Counted from the stretch's first letter, positions 24,191 to 32,817 are shown. The stretch: DNA of 64,000 nucleotides from DASWOJ01 sp964250755 (GCA_964250755.1 CAXUHB010000005.1:99076-163075); one strand, 5' to 3'. Notes: generated from the letters alone by a model not told the origin. Numbers and translations: made by a program.

Positions 24191-24691
24191 TCAGGGTATC
24201 TTGGTGGTGCCCATCAGAACCTTGGGCTTGGGGCGGGATGCCTTCTCGGCGATGCCGCTGATGCCTTCGCGGCGCTGCAGCTCGGCCCAGACATCCGCCG
24301 GGTCCACGCCGGCGGCGACCCACATGACGAGCAGGTGGTAGAGCACGTCGGCGCTTTCGCCGACCAGGGCCTGCCGGTTGCCGGCGACGGCTTCGATCAG
24401 GCACTCGACCGCTTCCTCGCCGAACTTCTGGGCGACCTTGGCGGTGCCGCGCTGCAGAAGGCGGGCGGAGTGGCTGACCGTGGGGTCGGCGGTGCGGCGG
24501 GCGAGCACGATGGCCCAGAGGCGGTCCAGGACTTCGGCAGAGGCAGGGGCGGAGGTGGGCGGGGGCTGGAGGCCTGCGGCGTCCCGGGACGGGGCCGCCT
24601 TCGGCATGATCTTGCGGGCGACTTTGCGGACAAGCTTGCGCCCGGCCTTGGCCAACGGCTTGGCTGCGGGCTTCTTGGGAGACTTTGCCAC
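24191..24691 (-). CDS. hisE: Phosphoribosyl-ATP pyrophosphatase with a basic N-terminal tail
   Basis: The C-terminal 110 residues of this 166-aa protein are HisE (hydrolysis of PR-ATP to PR-AMP in histidine synthesis): EVLDRLWAIVLARR, KFGEEAVECLIEAVAGNRQALVGESADVLYHLLVMW with the acidic metal site. The N-terminal 50 residues are Lys/Ala/Pro-rich (AKSPKKPAAKPLAKAGRKLV, RKVARK), resembling histone-H1-like tails and not found in ordinary HisE of about 105 aa. The GTG at 24691 lies 2 bp after the hisF stop, which supports translation of the whole frame. Confidence 0.9.
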   Translation of the reverse strand: MAKSPKKPAAKPLAKAGRKLVRKVARKIMPKAAPSRDAAGLQPPPTSAPASAEVLDRLWAIVLARRTADPTVSHSARLLQRGTAKVAQKFGEEAVECLIEAVAGNRQALVGESADVLYHLLVMWVAAGVDPADVWAELQRREGISGIAEKASRPKPKVLMGTTKIP

Positions 24692-24693
24692 CG

Positions 24694-25476
24694 CTAGGCC
24701 ACCATGCCGATGGCCCGGGCCGGCATGCGCACCGGCAGGCCCGCCGCGTCCAGCGCCGCCTTGACCTGGGGAATGGTGAAGGTGCCGAAGTGGAAGACGC
24801 TGGCGGCCAAGAGGCCGGTGGCGCCGGCGGCTGCGCCATCCACGAAGTGCTGCAAGGCGCCGACGCCGCCGGAGGCGATGACGGGCACGCGCACGGCGGC
24901 GCAGACGGCGCGCAGCAGGTCGGCGTCGAAGCCGCGCCCGGTGCCGTCGCGGTCCATGCTGGTCAGGAGGATTTCGCCTGCGCCGAGTTCGGCGACCTGT
25001 CGGCACCACGCGACGGCGTCCAGGCCGGTGGGCGTGCGTCCGCCATGGGTGAAGACCTCCCAGCGGCCCGGGGCGGCTTGCCGAGCGTCCACGGCGACGA
25101 CGACGCACTGGCTGCCGAACTTCTGCGCCCCCTCGCGCACCAGGTCGGGGCGGGCGACGGCGGCACTGTTCATGCTGCACTTGTCGGCGCCGGCCAGGAG
25201 CAGGCGGCGCATGTCGTCGGTGGTGCGGACGCCGCCGCCAACGGTGAGGGGCAGGAAGATGCGGGCGGCGGTGCGGGCGACGACGTCGAGGATTGTGTCC
25301 CGGTTCTCGTGGCTGGCGGTGATGTCGAGGAAGGTCAGCTCGTCGGCACCAGCGCCATCGTAGAGGGCGGCTTGCTCGACGGGGTCGCCGGCGTCGCGGA
25401 GGGCGACGAAGTTGACGCCCTTGACGACGCGGCCGTCCTTCACGTCGAGACAGGGGATGATTCGCAGCTTGAGCAT
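24694..25476 (-). CDS. hisF: Imidazole glycerol phosphate synthase subunit HisF
   Basis: The 260-aa cyclase subunit is a beta-alpha barrel that, with HisH, converts PRFAR to imidazole glycerol phosphate and AICAR. It has MLKLRIIPCLDVKDGRVVKGVNF with the catalytic Asp11, LTVGGGVRT, LLTSMDRDGTGRGFD with the second catalytic Asp, and VPVIASGGVG. The length matches the family. It sits between hisA and hisE on the same strand; hisH, which normally precedes hisA, is not here. Confidence 0.97.
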   Translation of the reverse strand: MLKLRIIPCLDVKDGRVVKGVNFVALRDAGDPVEQAALYDGAGADELTFLDITASHENRDTILDVVARTAARIFLPLTVGGGVRTTDDMRRLLLAGADKCSMNSAAVARPDLVREGAQKFGSQCVVVAVDARQAAPGRWEVFTHGGRTPTGLDAVAWCRQVAELGAGEILLTSMDRDGTGRGFDADLLRAVCAAVRVPVIASGGVGALQHFVDGAAAGATGLLAASVFHFGTFTIPQVKAALDAAGLPVRMPARAIGMVA

Positions 25477-25637
25477 GGGGGTTTAGACGCGGTGCCACCG
25501 GCGGTTGCAAGTGCGGTGGGTGCATGGCTTGGTGGCGGGACTGCGAGTGGCTTCGCAGGGCCGAAAGCGGGAGCGGCTCCTGGCGCGGCCGCCTGGCCTC
25601 GGACAGCGGCGTTGCGGCGGCACAGGGAGGCAGGTCA

Positions 25638-26465
25638 TCAGGACAGCACCCGGAGCGCATCTGCGATTGCGACAGTGCCGTCGTAGAGCGCCCTGCCGAC
25701 AATCACGCCCTTGATGCCGGGCGTTGCGCCTCTGCATGCGCCTTTGCTTGCGCCGGGCACGGCGTCCCGCAGAGCTTGCAAGTCCTGCAGGGAGCCGACG
25801 CCGCCGCTGGCGATCACGGGCGTGGACAGGCGCGCAGCCAGGGCGAGGGTTGCCGGGAGGTTCAGGCCAGCGCCCATGCCGTCCCGGGCGATGTCGGTGT
25901 AGATGATGGCGGCGGCGCCCGCGTCCTCGAACCGCAGGGCGAGTTCGGCGGCGGGGAGAGTGCTGGTTTCGGCCCAGCCCTCGGTTGCGACGAAGCCGCC
26001 GCGGGCATCCAGGCCGATGGCGACCTGGCCGGGGAAGGCGCGGCAGGCGTCGTGGACCAGGGCCGGATCCTTGACGGCGGCGCTGCCCAGGATGACGCGG
26101 CGGACACCGGCGGCCAGCCAGCGCTCGATGCCCGCCATGTCGCGCAGGCCGCCGCCGAGCTGCACGGGGACGGCGGCGGCGTGCAGGATGGCGGCGACGG
26201 CGTCCACGTTGACGGAGCGTCCGGCGAAGGCTCCGTTGAGGTCCACGACGTGCAGCCAGGCGCAGCCAGCGTGCTGCCAGGCGCGGGCCTGGGCGCCGGG
26301 GTCGTCCGAGAACACGGTGGCCTCCGCCATGTCGCCGCGGCGGAGGCGGACGCAGGCGCCGTCCTTGAGGTCTATCGCGGGATAAAGCGTCAGCGCGCGC
26401 GGCTCGGCCGGTGCGGGCGCACTGCCGTTCCTGGTTGCCGCATGCCCTTGTCCCGTGCCGTCCAT
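25638..26465 (-). CDS. hisA: ProFAR isomerase HisA
   Basis: The 275-aa barrel enzyme isomerises ProFAR to PRFAR in histidine synthesis. It shows LTLYPAIDLKDGACVRLRRGDM, VQLGGGLRDM, and IYTDIARDGMGAGLN with the catalytic Asp, then TPVIASGGVGSL. There is a small insert, AVPGASKGACRGATPGIKG, before GVIVGRALYDG. The ATG at 26465 gives a 25-residue leader before the first strand. The frame extends to an ATG at 26543, but that would translate the parS site (MFHVKR), so I reject it. The 161-bp gap to hisF shows no gene. Confidence 0.93.
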   Translation of the reverse strand: MDGTGQGHAATRNGSAPAPAEPRALTLYPAIDLKDGACVRLRRGDMAEATVFSDDPGAQARAWQHAGCAWLHVVDLNGAFAGRSVNVDAVAAILHAAAVPVQLGGGLRDMAGIERWLAAGVRRVILGSAAVKDPALVHDACRAFPGQVAIGLDARGGFVATEGWAETSTLPAAELALRFEDAGAAAIIYTDIARDGMGAGLNLPATLALAARLSTPVIASGGVGSLQDLQALRDAVPGASKGACRGATPGIKGVIVGRALYDGTVAIADALRVLS

Positions 26466-26526
26466 GTATCCAACCCACCTGGTTTCGGCGGTTATAGGCG
26501 GCCTCGCGCAGAAGGACAGCACGGCC

Positions 26527-26542
26527 CGTTTCACGTGAAACA
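26527..26542. other. Candidate parS centromere site
   Basis: CGTTTCACGTGAAACA matches the ParB-binding consensus TGTTTCACGTGAAACA at 15 of 16 positions and contains the perfect 14-bp palindrome GTTTCACGTGAAAC. It lies in the 106-bp divergent spacer between hisA and hprK, about 10 kb from the proposed origin at 36.6 kb, a normal distance for parS. Confidence 0.8.
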
Positions 26543-26571
26543 CCTACCCTGCGCCACCCCACGGTCACAAG

Positions 26572-27030
26572 ATGCTTCCCTTTGATGCGGAAGCGCGCGA
26601 CAACACGTGCCTGATGCACATCCACGCAAGCTGCGCCGCCCGGGACGGGCATGGCGTGCTGCTCCTGGGGCCGCCGGGGTCGGGGAAGTCCGACCTGCTG
26701 CTGCGCCTGCTGGACCACCGTTTCATGCTCGTGGCCGATGACCAGGTCGAGGTTCTGGAGGGATGCGCTGCGCCCCCGGCGGCGCTGGCGGGAATGCTGG
26801 AGGTGCGCGGCCTGGGCATCGTGCGGCTGCCCCACACCGCGCCGGTGCGGCTGGCGCTGGCCGTGGGGATGGGCGCGGGCCAGCGGCTGCCCGACGCCGC
26901 CCGGCACGGGCCGACCGGGTTGCCGCTGGTGATGGTGGACCCGGCCCTGGCCTCGGCCGCCGCGCGGGTCGGGCTGGCGCTGGACTGCGCGTTGGGGCGG
27001 GCCGGGCAAGTGGCGGGCGCCTTCGCTTGA
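26572..27030 (+). CDS. hprK: HPr kinase/phosphorylase, short alphaproteobacterial form
   Basis: The 152-aa protein corresponds only to the C-terminal catalytic domain of HprK. It has the Walker A loop LLLGPPGSGKSDLLLRLLD, VADDQVEV, and EVRGLGIV, which is the HprK signature. Such short forms are normal in alphaproteobacteria, where the kinase phosphorylates HPr on a serine to control the regulatory PTS rather than sugar uptake. The stop overlaps the TTG start of rapZ (TTGA). ATG at 26614 is an alternative start (MHIHAS). Confidence 0.9.
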   Translation: MLPFDAEARDNTCLMHIHASCAARDGHGVLLLGPPGSGKSDLLLRLLDHRFMLVADDQVEVLEGCAAPPAALAGMLEVRGLGIVRLPHTAPVRLALAVGMGAGQRLPDAARHGPTGLPLVMVDPALASAAARVGLALDCALGRAGQVAGAFA

Positions 27031-27989
27031 GCGCACGGCGCGTCGTCCTGGTCAGCGGGCTGTCCGGCGCGGGGAAGGCCAGCATCCTGCGCGCGCTGGA
27101 GGACGTGGGCTACGAGGCCGTGGACAACCCGCCGCTGACGATGGTGCCCGAGCTGGCGGGACGGGCGGAGCGCCCGCTGGCCATCGGGCTGGACACGCGC
27201 AGCCGGGGCTTCTGTCCGGGCCTGGTGCTGGCGACCTTGGCGGAACTGCGGAGAAGCCCGGCGCTGCTGCCGGAGCTGGTCTATGCGACGGCGGACGAGA
27301 CCGTGCTGCTGCGCCGCTACACCGAGACCCGGCGGCGGCATCCGTTGGCGCCGCAAGGGCGGGTGGTGGACGGCATCGCGGAAGAGGCGGCGCTGACCCG
27401 GCCCCTGCGGGACGAGGCGGACCTGGTTCTCGATACGTCTGAGCTGCCGCTGGCGGAGCTGCGGCGGCTGATCGAGGCGCGGTTCAAGCCGGACATGATG
27501 CCCGGGGGGCGGGCGCGGCTGGTGGTTTCGCTGATGTCGTTTGCGTTTCCCGCCGGGCTGCCCCGTGAAGCCGACATGGTGTTCGACGCGAGATTCCTGC
27601 GCAATCCGCACTACGATCCCATATTGCGCCCTGGGACCGGGCTGGATGCGGACGTGGCTGCCTACGTCGAGGCCGACCCGGACTTTGCTGCGTTCTTCGA
27701 CGGCATGCTGGGCCTGCTACGGCTGGTGCTGCCGCGCTTCGTCGGAGAAGGCAAGCGCTATGCCACCATCGCCGTGGGCTGCACGGGCGGGCGCCACCGG
27801 TCCGTGCGTATTGTTGAGAAGCTTGCGGCAGCGTTGCGCGGCCGTGATTGGGACACCGAGGATGCGTGGCATGTAATGCCCGCGCATCGGGAACTCGCCC
27901 GCAAGGGCATTGCCGGCGCGGTAGGTGCCGGCGGGCCACTGGGATTACAGGGCGTTCCCGGCCCGACCAACCCCCAAGTGCCGGCATAG
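27027..27989 (+). CDS. rapZ: RNase adaptor / nucleotide-binding protein RapZ
   Basis: The 320-aa P-loop protein has the RapZ start RRVVLVSGLSGAGKASILRALEDVGYEAVDN, the DTRSRGF segment and the C-terminal RFVGEGKRYATIAVGCTGGRHRSV. In enterobacteria RapZ controls glmZ/GlmS; in alphaproteobacteria its role beside the PTS genes is less clear. The Walker A Lys-Ala-Ser ending differs from the usual Lys-Ser-Ser/Thr. The TTG at 27027 overlaps the hprK stop; upstream in-frame codons contain no better start. About 30 C-terminal residues after the conserved core are Gly/Pro-rich. Confidence 0.9.
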   Translation: MSARRVVLVSGLSGAGKASILRALEDVGYEAVDNPPLTMVPELAGRAERPLAIGLDTRSRGFCPGLVLATLAELRRSPALLPELVYATADETVLLRRYTETRRRHPLAPQGRVVDGIAEEAALTRPLRDEADLVLDTSELPLAELRRLIEARFKPDMMPGGRARLVVSLMSFAFPAGLPREADMVFDARFLRNPHYDPILRPGTGLDADVAAYVEADPDFAAFFDGMLGLLRLVLPRFVGEGKRYATIAVGCTGGRHRSVRIVEKLAAALRGRDWDTEDAWHVMPAHRELARKGIAGAVGAGGPLGLQGVPGPTNPQVPA

Positions 27990-28006
27990 GAGCCTGGACG
28001 AACATC

Positions 28007-28429
28007 ATGATTGGACTGGTGCTGGTGACGCACGGGCGCCTTGCCGACGAGCTGAGGTCGGCAATGGAGCATGTGGTGGGCGCGCAACGCAACGTGGCGA
28101 CAGTCTGCATCGGGCCGGAGGACAGCATGGAGGACCGGCGCGCCGACATCCATGCCAGCATCGCCCGGGTGGACACGGGGGATGGCGTGGTGCTGCTGAC
28201 CGACATGTTCGGCGGCACGCCCAGCAACCTCGCGATCTCGATGATGGACCGCCCTGGGATCGAGGTGATCTCGGGCGTCAATCTGCCGATGCTGGTGAAG
28301 CTGGCGAAGGTGCGGTCGAGCCAGAATCTGGGAGAGTGCGTGGACTGCGCGCAGACGGCAGGGCGCAAGTATATCGCCTCGGCCTCCACGGTGATGCCGA
28401 GCTGCCGCAAGCTCAACGGCTGCGGGTAG
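28007..28429 (+). CDS. PTS mannose-type EIIA component
   Basis: The 140-aa protein is a single EIIA-Man domain: MIGLVLVTHGRLADELRSAMEHVVG with the phospho-accepting His10, LLTDMFGGTPSNLAI and VISGVNLPMLVKL. It takes a phosphate from HPr but no EIIB or EIIC gene is nearby, so it most likely acts as a regulatory phospho-carrier, as in other alphaproteobacterial hprK-EIIA-HPr clusters. TAGGAG precedes the start, 17 bp after rapZ. Confidence 0.93.
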   Translation: MIGLVLVTHGRLADELRSAMEHVVGAQRNVATVCIGPEDSMEDRRADIHASIARVDTGDGVVLLTDMFGGTPSNLAISMMDRPGIEVISGVNLPMLVKLAKVRSSQNLGECVDCAQTAGRKYIASASTVMPSCRKLNGCG

Positions 28430-28432
28430 GAC

Positions 28433-28747
28433 ATGAGCGGCGCCCAGACCGGGCCAGCATCCGGACCCAGCCCCACCATGCTGTCCCGCACGGTGACGGT
28501 GGTGAACATGCGGGGGCTGCACGCCCGGGCCGCCGCAAAGTTCGTGACCCTGGCCGAGCGCTATGGCGCATCGGTGGAGGTGGTGCGGGATGGGCAGTCG
28601 GTGTCCGCGCGCTCGATCATGGGGCTGATGATGCTCGGCGCCGGGCAGGGGTCCGAGCTGGAGCTGCAGGCGGACGGCTGGGACGCGAAAGAGGCGCTGG
28701 ACGCCCTGGCCGGCCTGGTCGAGGCCGGGTTCAATGAGCGCGACTGA
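28433..28747 (+). CDS. ptsH: Phosphocarrier protein HPr
   Basis: The 104-aa protein has the HPr fold with the EI-phosphorylated histidine in MRGLHARAAAKFV and the HprK-target serine in SARSIMGLMMLGAGQG. About 15 residues precede the usual HPr start; an internal ATG at 28478 would give a standard 89-aa HPr, but GTAGGA before 28433 supports the longer form. It overlaps the EI gene by 14 bp. Confidence 0.95.
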   Translation: MSGAQTGPASGPSPTMLSRTVTVVNMRGLHARAAAKFVTLAERYGASVEVVRDGQSVSARSIMGLMMLGAGQGSELELQADGWDAKEALDALAGLVEAGFNERD

Positions 28748-30707
28748 CGCCGCGCACGATCCCGATGCCGGACCCGGCGCAGCGGGCGGCCCGCACGAGG
28801 CTGGACGGCCTCTGGACTACGGCCAGCCCGGCGCTGGTTTGCCCGGTGGGGATTCACCCCGTGCGGATCCGCCCGGCGCATCCCTATCCGGCCCGGGGGC
28901 AGGCAGTCCGGAGCCAGGCGTACCAATCCAGTCCGGTCCGCAGGAACGGCGGCTGTTCGGCATCCCCGCCTGCGCCGGGGTGGCCATCGGCCCGGTGTTC
29001 CGCACGACGGAGGCGCCGCCGCAGATCACGCGCCACCGCATCCAGGCCGCGGATGCCCCGGCCGAGCTGGCCCGGCTGGAGGCCGCGATCCTGCAGTCCC
29101 GCAAGCAGCTGCTGAAGCTGCGCGGGCGGCTGTCGGTGCTGCCGGAGGAGGGGCAGGGCGAGATCGCGCCGTTGCTGGACGCCTACCTGCAGATGCTCGG
29201 CCCGTCGCGCCTGGTGCGCGGCATACGCACCCGCGTGGGCGACCGGCTGGTGTCGGCGGAAACCGCCGTCATGGAGGAGGCCAACGCCTTTGCCAACGCC
29301 TTCGCCGCCCTGGGCGCTGGGGATCCTGCCGACGAGGGCAGCAGCCGGCGTAAGGCGGACGAGGTGCGGGAGGTCGGGCGCCGGCTGGTCCGCAATCTGA
29401 CGCGCGCGCCATTCCGCAGCTTTTCGGGCGCGGCGCAGGGGTCAGTGCTGGTGGCGGAGAGCCTGCGCCCGTCCGATGCCGCGCTGATCGACCCGAGCCG
29501 CATCGCCGCGGTGGCGACGGAGGAGGGCGGGACCGACGGGCATACCGCCATCCTGCTGCGCGCCCTGGGCATCCCGGCGGTGCTGGGCGCGCCGGGGCTG
29601 ATGGCCGGGCTGCGGGCGGGGCAGACGGCGGTCGTGGACGGCGTGGTAGGGACGGTGACGCTGAACCCCCAGCCGGGGACGCTGGCGAATGCGCGCCGGG
29701 CGGTCGTCAGCTTCGCGCGGGACCGACAGCGGCTGGGGCGGCTGCGCCGGCTGCCGGCGGTGACCCTGGATGGGGAGGCCATCCTGCTGCACGCCAACCT
29801 GGAGCTGCCCATCGAGCTGCCGATGGTCGCCAACTCCGGCGCGACGGGGATCGGGCTGCTGCGGAGCGAGTTCCTGTTCATGAACCGGGACACCATCCCG
29901 ACCGAGGACGAGCAGACCGAGACCTACCGAACCATCGTCGAGGCGATGTCGGGCGACCCCGTGACCATACGCGTGCTGGACTGGGGCGGGGAGAAGGAGG
30001 TGGAGGCGCTGACCAACGCCGGGCTGGTGCCGGAGGCGGTGGACGCCAACCCGGCGCTGGGCTTGCGCGGCATCCGGCTGCTGCTGCGGCAGCCCGCGCT
30101 GTTCGAGGCGCAGTTGGCGGCGATCCTGCGGGCCTCCGCCTACGGGCCGGTGCGTGTGCTGCTGCCGATGGTGAGCACGGTGGCAGAGGTGCGGGCGGCG
30201 CGGGTGATCCTGCTGCGGGTGGCGGAGCGGCTGCGCGGGGCCGGGCAGCGGATGCCGAAGGCGCTGCCGGCGCTGGGCATCATGGTGGAGACACCGGGCG
30301 CGGCGCTGTGCGCGCCGGCGCTGGCGGGGGTGGCGGACTTCTTCGCCATCGGCACCAACGACCTGTGCATGTATGCCCTGGCGGTGGACCGGGGCGAGAG
30401 CGACGTCGCCGATCTGTATGACCCGCTGCACCCCGCGATGCTGCGGCTGATCGGCATGGTGGCGGAGGGGGCGGCGACGCGGGGCATCCCGGTGTCGGTG
30501 TGTGGGGAGATGGCGGCGAACCCGGCCTACACGCCGCTGCTGATCGGCCTGGGGCTGCGGTGCTTCAGCACCAACGCGTCGGCGGTGCCGCGGGTGAAGC
30601 AGGCGGTGCGGGGGACGACGGTGGACGACTGCCAGCGGCTGGCGTGGCAGGCGCTGAAGCAGACGGAGGCCGGGCGGACGCGGGAGCTGCTGGAGCGCGG
30701 TCGGTAG
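28734..30707 (+). CDS. ptsP: PTS enzyme I (phosphoenolpyruvate-protein phosphotransferase)
   Basis: The 657-aa enzyme moves phosphate from PEP to HPr. It contains the PEP-utilising N domain (GIPACAGVAIGPVF onwards), the phospho-histidine segment EEGGTDGHTAILLRALGIPAV, and the C-terminal barrel with GIGLLRSEFLFMNR, VRVLLPMVS, ALGIMVETPGAAL, FAIGTNDLCMYALAVDR and the active-site Cys in VSVCGEMAA. No GAF domain is present, unlike EI-Ntr. The first 65 residues are Gly/Pro/Asp-rich low complexity and not part of the family; SVSVC and other core elements are normal. It overlaps ptsH by 14 bp and ends the operon. Confidence 0.93.
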   Translation: MSATDAAHDPDAGPGAAGGPHEAGRPLDYGQPGAGLPGGDSPRADPPGASLSGPGAGSPEPGVPIQSGPQERRLFGIPACAGVAIGPVFRTTEAPPQITRHRIQAADAPAELARLEAAILQSRKQLLKLRGRLSVLPEEGQGEIAPLLDAYLQMLGPSRLVRGIRTRVGDRLVSAETAVMEEANAFANAFAALGAGDPADEGSSRRKADEVREVGRRLVRNLTRAPFRSFSGAAQGSVLVAESLRPSDAALIDPSRIAAVATEEGGTDGHTAILLRALGIPAVLGAPGLMAGLRAGQTAVVDGVVGTVTLNPQPGTLANARRAVVSFARDRQRLGRLRRLPAVTLDGEAILLHANLELPIELPMVANSGATGIGLLRSEFLFMNRDTIPTEDEQTETYRTIVEAMSGDPVTIRVLDWGGEKEVEALTNAGLVPEAVDANPALGLRGIRLLLRQPALFEAQLAAILRASAYGPVRVLLPMVSTVAEVRAARVILLRVAERLRGAGQRMPKALPALGIMVETPGAALCAPALAGVADFFAIGTNDLCMYALAVDRGESDVADLYDPLHPAMLRLIGMVAEGAATRGIPVSVCGEMAANPAYTPLLIGLGLRCFSTNASAVPRVKQAVRGTTVDDCQRLAWQALKQTEAGRTRELLERGR

Positions 30708-30718
30708 GGATGCTTGGG

Positions 30719-31618
30719 TCAGGCCCGCGGCAGGATGGCGCCAGACCAGGCGGCGCCGGGCAGCGCCAGCAGGTAGCCCTGGGCCATGGCGCAGCCGCTG
30801 GCGCGGAGGAAGGCGAGCTGGCCCTCGGTCTCCACCCCCTCGGCGCAGACGGGGACGCCGGTGGCGCGGCCGACGCCGATGACGGCGCGCGCGACCGCGT
30901 CCGCCCGGGCGTGGCGGCCGGCGCGGGCGCCAAGGCCGGAGTTGCCGAAGCTGGGAGTGCCAAGGCCGAGGGCATCCGGGCCGGGGGTGCCCGCGGCGGC
31001 GCCCTGGCCCACGTCGCGGATCAGCGCGCAGTCCAGCTTGACCCGGCTGAACCCGAGGTCCCGCAACCCGGCGAGGGCAGAGCAGCCGATGCCGAAGTCG
31101 TCCAGCGCGACCTGCACGCCGAGTTCGCGCAGACCGCGCACGCGCTCCCGCACCAGGGCGGGGCGCTGCAGGACCAGTTGCTCCGTCACCTCCAGCACCA
31201 GGCGGCCCGGGGCGAGGCCGGTGCGGCGCAGGGTTTCCGCCACCTGGTCCACGAGGTCCACCGAGCAGAAGGACGAGGAGGCGACGTTCACTCCGGCTTC
31301 GAGCGGGACGAGCCAGGCGGCGGCGGCGCGGCAGGCAGCGTCCAGCACCCAAGCGTCCAGGGCGGGCATCAGCCCGGCTTCCTCGGCGATTGGGAGGAAG
31401 TCGTCCGGTGCGACCGGGCCGATGCCGGAGCGGTGCCAGCGCACCAAGGCCTCCTGTCCGCAGGGGCGGCCGGTGGCCAGGTCGAACCAGGGCTGCCAGG
31501 CCAGGGTGACGTCGGCCGATCCGATCGCGCCCTGCAATCCAGACGACCTGTCCAGCACGGCGACGCCGGTCAGCCCGGCCGTGGCCTGGCTGTGTTCAAG
31601 CGGCAGTCCTGCAAGCAC
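30719..31618 (-). CDS. EAL-domain protein, probable cyclic-di-GMP phosphodiesterase
   Basis: The 299-aa protein is a stand-alone EAL domain. Catalytic motifs are largely present: GQEALVRW (the EAL motif), NVASSSF, LEVTEQ, LDDFGIGCSAL (DDFG), KLDCALI and EGVET. The usual DDFGTG is DDFGIG, and a Gly/Pro-rich insert of about 30 residues (GQGAAAGTPGPDALGLGTPS) sits after the RDV loop, where active enzymes are short. Activity is therefore likely but not certain. A GTG start at 31618 is used. It converges on ptsP, 11 bp away. Confidence 0.85.
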   Translation of the reverse strand: MLAGLPLEHSQATAGLTGVAVLDRSSGLQGAIGSADVTLAWQPWFDLATGRPCGQEALVRWHRSGIGPVAPDDFLPIAEEAGLMPALDAWVLDAACRAAAAWLVPLEAGVNVASSSFCSVDLVDQVAETLRRTGLAPGRLVLEVTEQLVLQRPALVRERVRGLRELGVQVALDDFGIGCSALAGLRDLGFSRVKLDCALIRDVGQGAAAGTPGPDALGLGTPSFGNSGLGARAGRHARADAVARAVIGVGRATGVPVCAEGVETEGQLAFLRASGCAMAQGYLLALPGAAWSGAILPRA

Positions 31619-31948
31619 GTGCCGAGTCCCCCACGGTGCCGGTCCAGCGCGCAGATGCCGGGCCGGATAGGGGGTTTAAGGCGAGAACCTTTACAAAGGC
31701 TGAGGAACAGCGGGCGGGAAGGCTGGGGCGCGTCACCGCAGGGGGCGCGGGGGCCGGCGCCGCCGAGCTTGCGCGTGGCAGGACGGCGGTGGTGGAGCCG
31801 AGGGGAACCGGATCCCTGACTTCCTGAATGCCATCAGGGTGCAAGTTGCTGCCATGCCGCGCCATACGCGGCCACAAGCTGTCGGTTTGAGGGGGGTTAC
31901 GACCTGTCCGCCCCGTGGCATGTCGCCACGAACCCCTACCAATCCCAC
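31619..31948. other. 330-bp spacer with the left boundary of a decayed island
   Basis: No intact gene is visible. At 31791-31836 the sequence GGTGGAGCCGAG followed by CTGACTTCCTGAATGCCAT matches the 3' half of tRNA-Ala(GGC) with changes in the T-arm region. This is the expected left attachment copy of an element integrated in the tRNA gene at 34766. Confidence 0.55.
31791..31836 (-). repeat. Degenerate tRNA-Ala 3'-end copy (attachment-site remnant)
   Basis: In the same orientation as the intact tRNA-Ala at 34766-34841, this segment keeps GGTGGAGCCGAG and the anticodon-arm stretch TTCCTGAATGCCAT but the T-arm is altered and one base is missing in CATTCAGG. It lies just before the integrase remnant. 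The arrangement intact tRNA - island - 3'-end copy is the classic product of tyrosine-recombinase integration. Confidence 0.65.
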
Positions 31949-32817
31949 ATGCGGATCTGCTGCGGGCTCCGCACGGGGTCCGCAGATGTTGCGAACCGGC
32001 CGGGCTGGACGCGCTGGGAAAGGCCGGCCGCCATGGCAGGCCGGATGCTGGCCTATACCCGCGCCTGCTACACCTGGGCCATGCGCCACGGGCTGGTGTC
32101 CGCCAACCCGTTCCTGGTGCTGCTCGTCTCGACCGGCACCGTTTCCCGCGACCGCGTGCTGACCGATGCCTAGATTGCCCTGATCTGGGCCGCAGCCGGC
32201 GAGCTGCGCCCCCCGTTTGGCCTGCTGGTGCGGCTGCTGCTGACGGCGCAGCGCCGGAACCAGGTGGGCGGCATGTGGGGGGTCCGAGCTGTCAGCAGAC
32301 CGGGCAACCTGGCCCATCCCGAAGGAGCGGGCGAGGAACGGCCGCGCCCATGTGGTCCACTTGGTGCCGGCTGCGCGGGCGATCCTGGCGGACGTGCCGC
32401 GGTTCGTGTGGGCGGTGCCGGACGGGGAGGAGCAGCCACCCCCGCCGGACCTGGTGTTCACCACCACGGGCAAGACGCTCGTGTCGGGCTACAGCAACGT
32501 CAAGGACGCCCCTGGATGCCCGCATCTCTAAGCCCAGGGCGAAGGTCGCGGCTGCGACGGCCCTGCCCGCGCCACCGCCCTTGCCCGGCTGGCGGATGCA
32601 CGACGTCCGGCGTACGGCCGTCAATTGGGTGGTGGGCAACGGCGTGGCGCCGCATGTAGCCGACCGGCTGCTGAACCACGTCCGGGGGACCATAAGCGGG
32701 GTCGCGGCGGTGTACCAGCGGCAGGAGTTCCTGGCGGAGCGGCGGGCGGCGCTGGAAGCGTGGGCGTGGTTCGTGGCTAGAGCGGTCTGCGTCGCACGCC
32801 CGCCTTCCGCAGCCTGA
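31949..32817 (+). pseudogene. Tyrosine-type phage integrase, broken
   Basis: The pieces read AGRMLAYTRACYTWAMRHGLVSANPF, then after an in-frame TAG at 32171 IALIWAAAGELRPPFGLLVRLLLTAQRRNQVGGMW, then in another frame KERARNGRAHVVHLVPAARAIL with FTTTGKTLVSGYSNVKDA, and after a further +1 shift near 32507 the C-terminus MHDVRRTAVNWVVGNGVAPHVADRLLNHV with GTISGVAAVYQRQEFLAERR. The catalytic HxxR (HDVRR), the His of LLNHV and the final Tyr of AVYQR are recognisable. At least one stop and two frameshifts make it inactive. Confidence 0.85.

Noticed and set aside
26466..26543. Extended hisA start at 26543 (MFHVKR...)
   Set aside because: The extension translates the parS palindrome and has no HisA similarity; the ATG at 26465 leaves the known barrel start intact.
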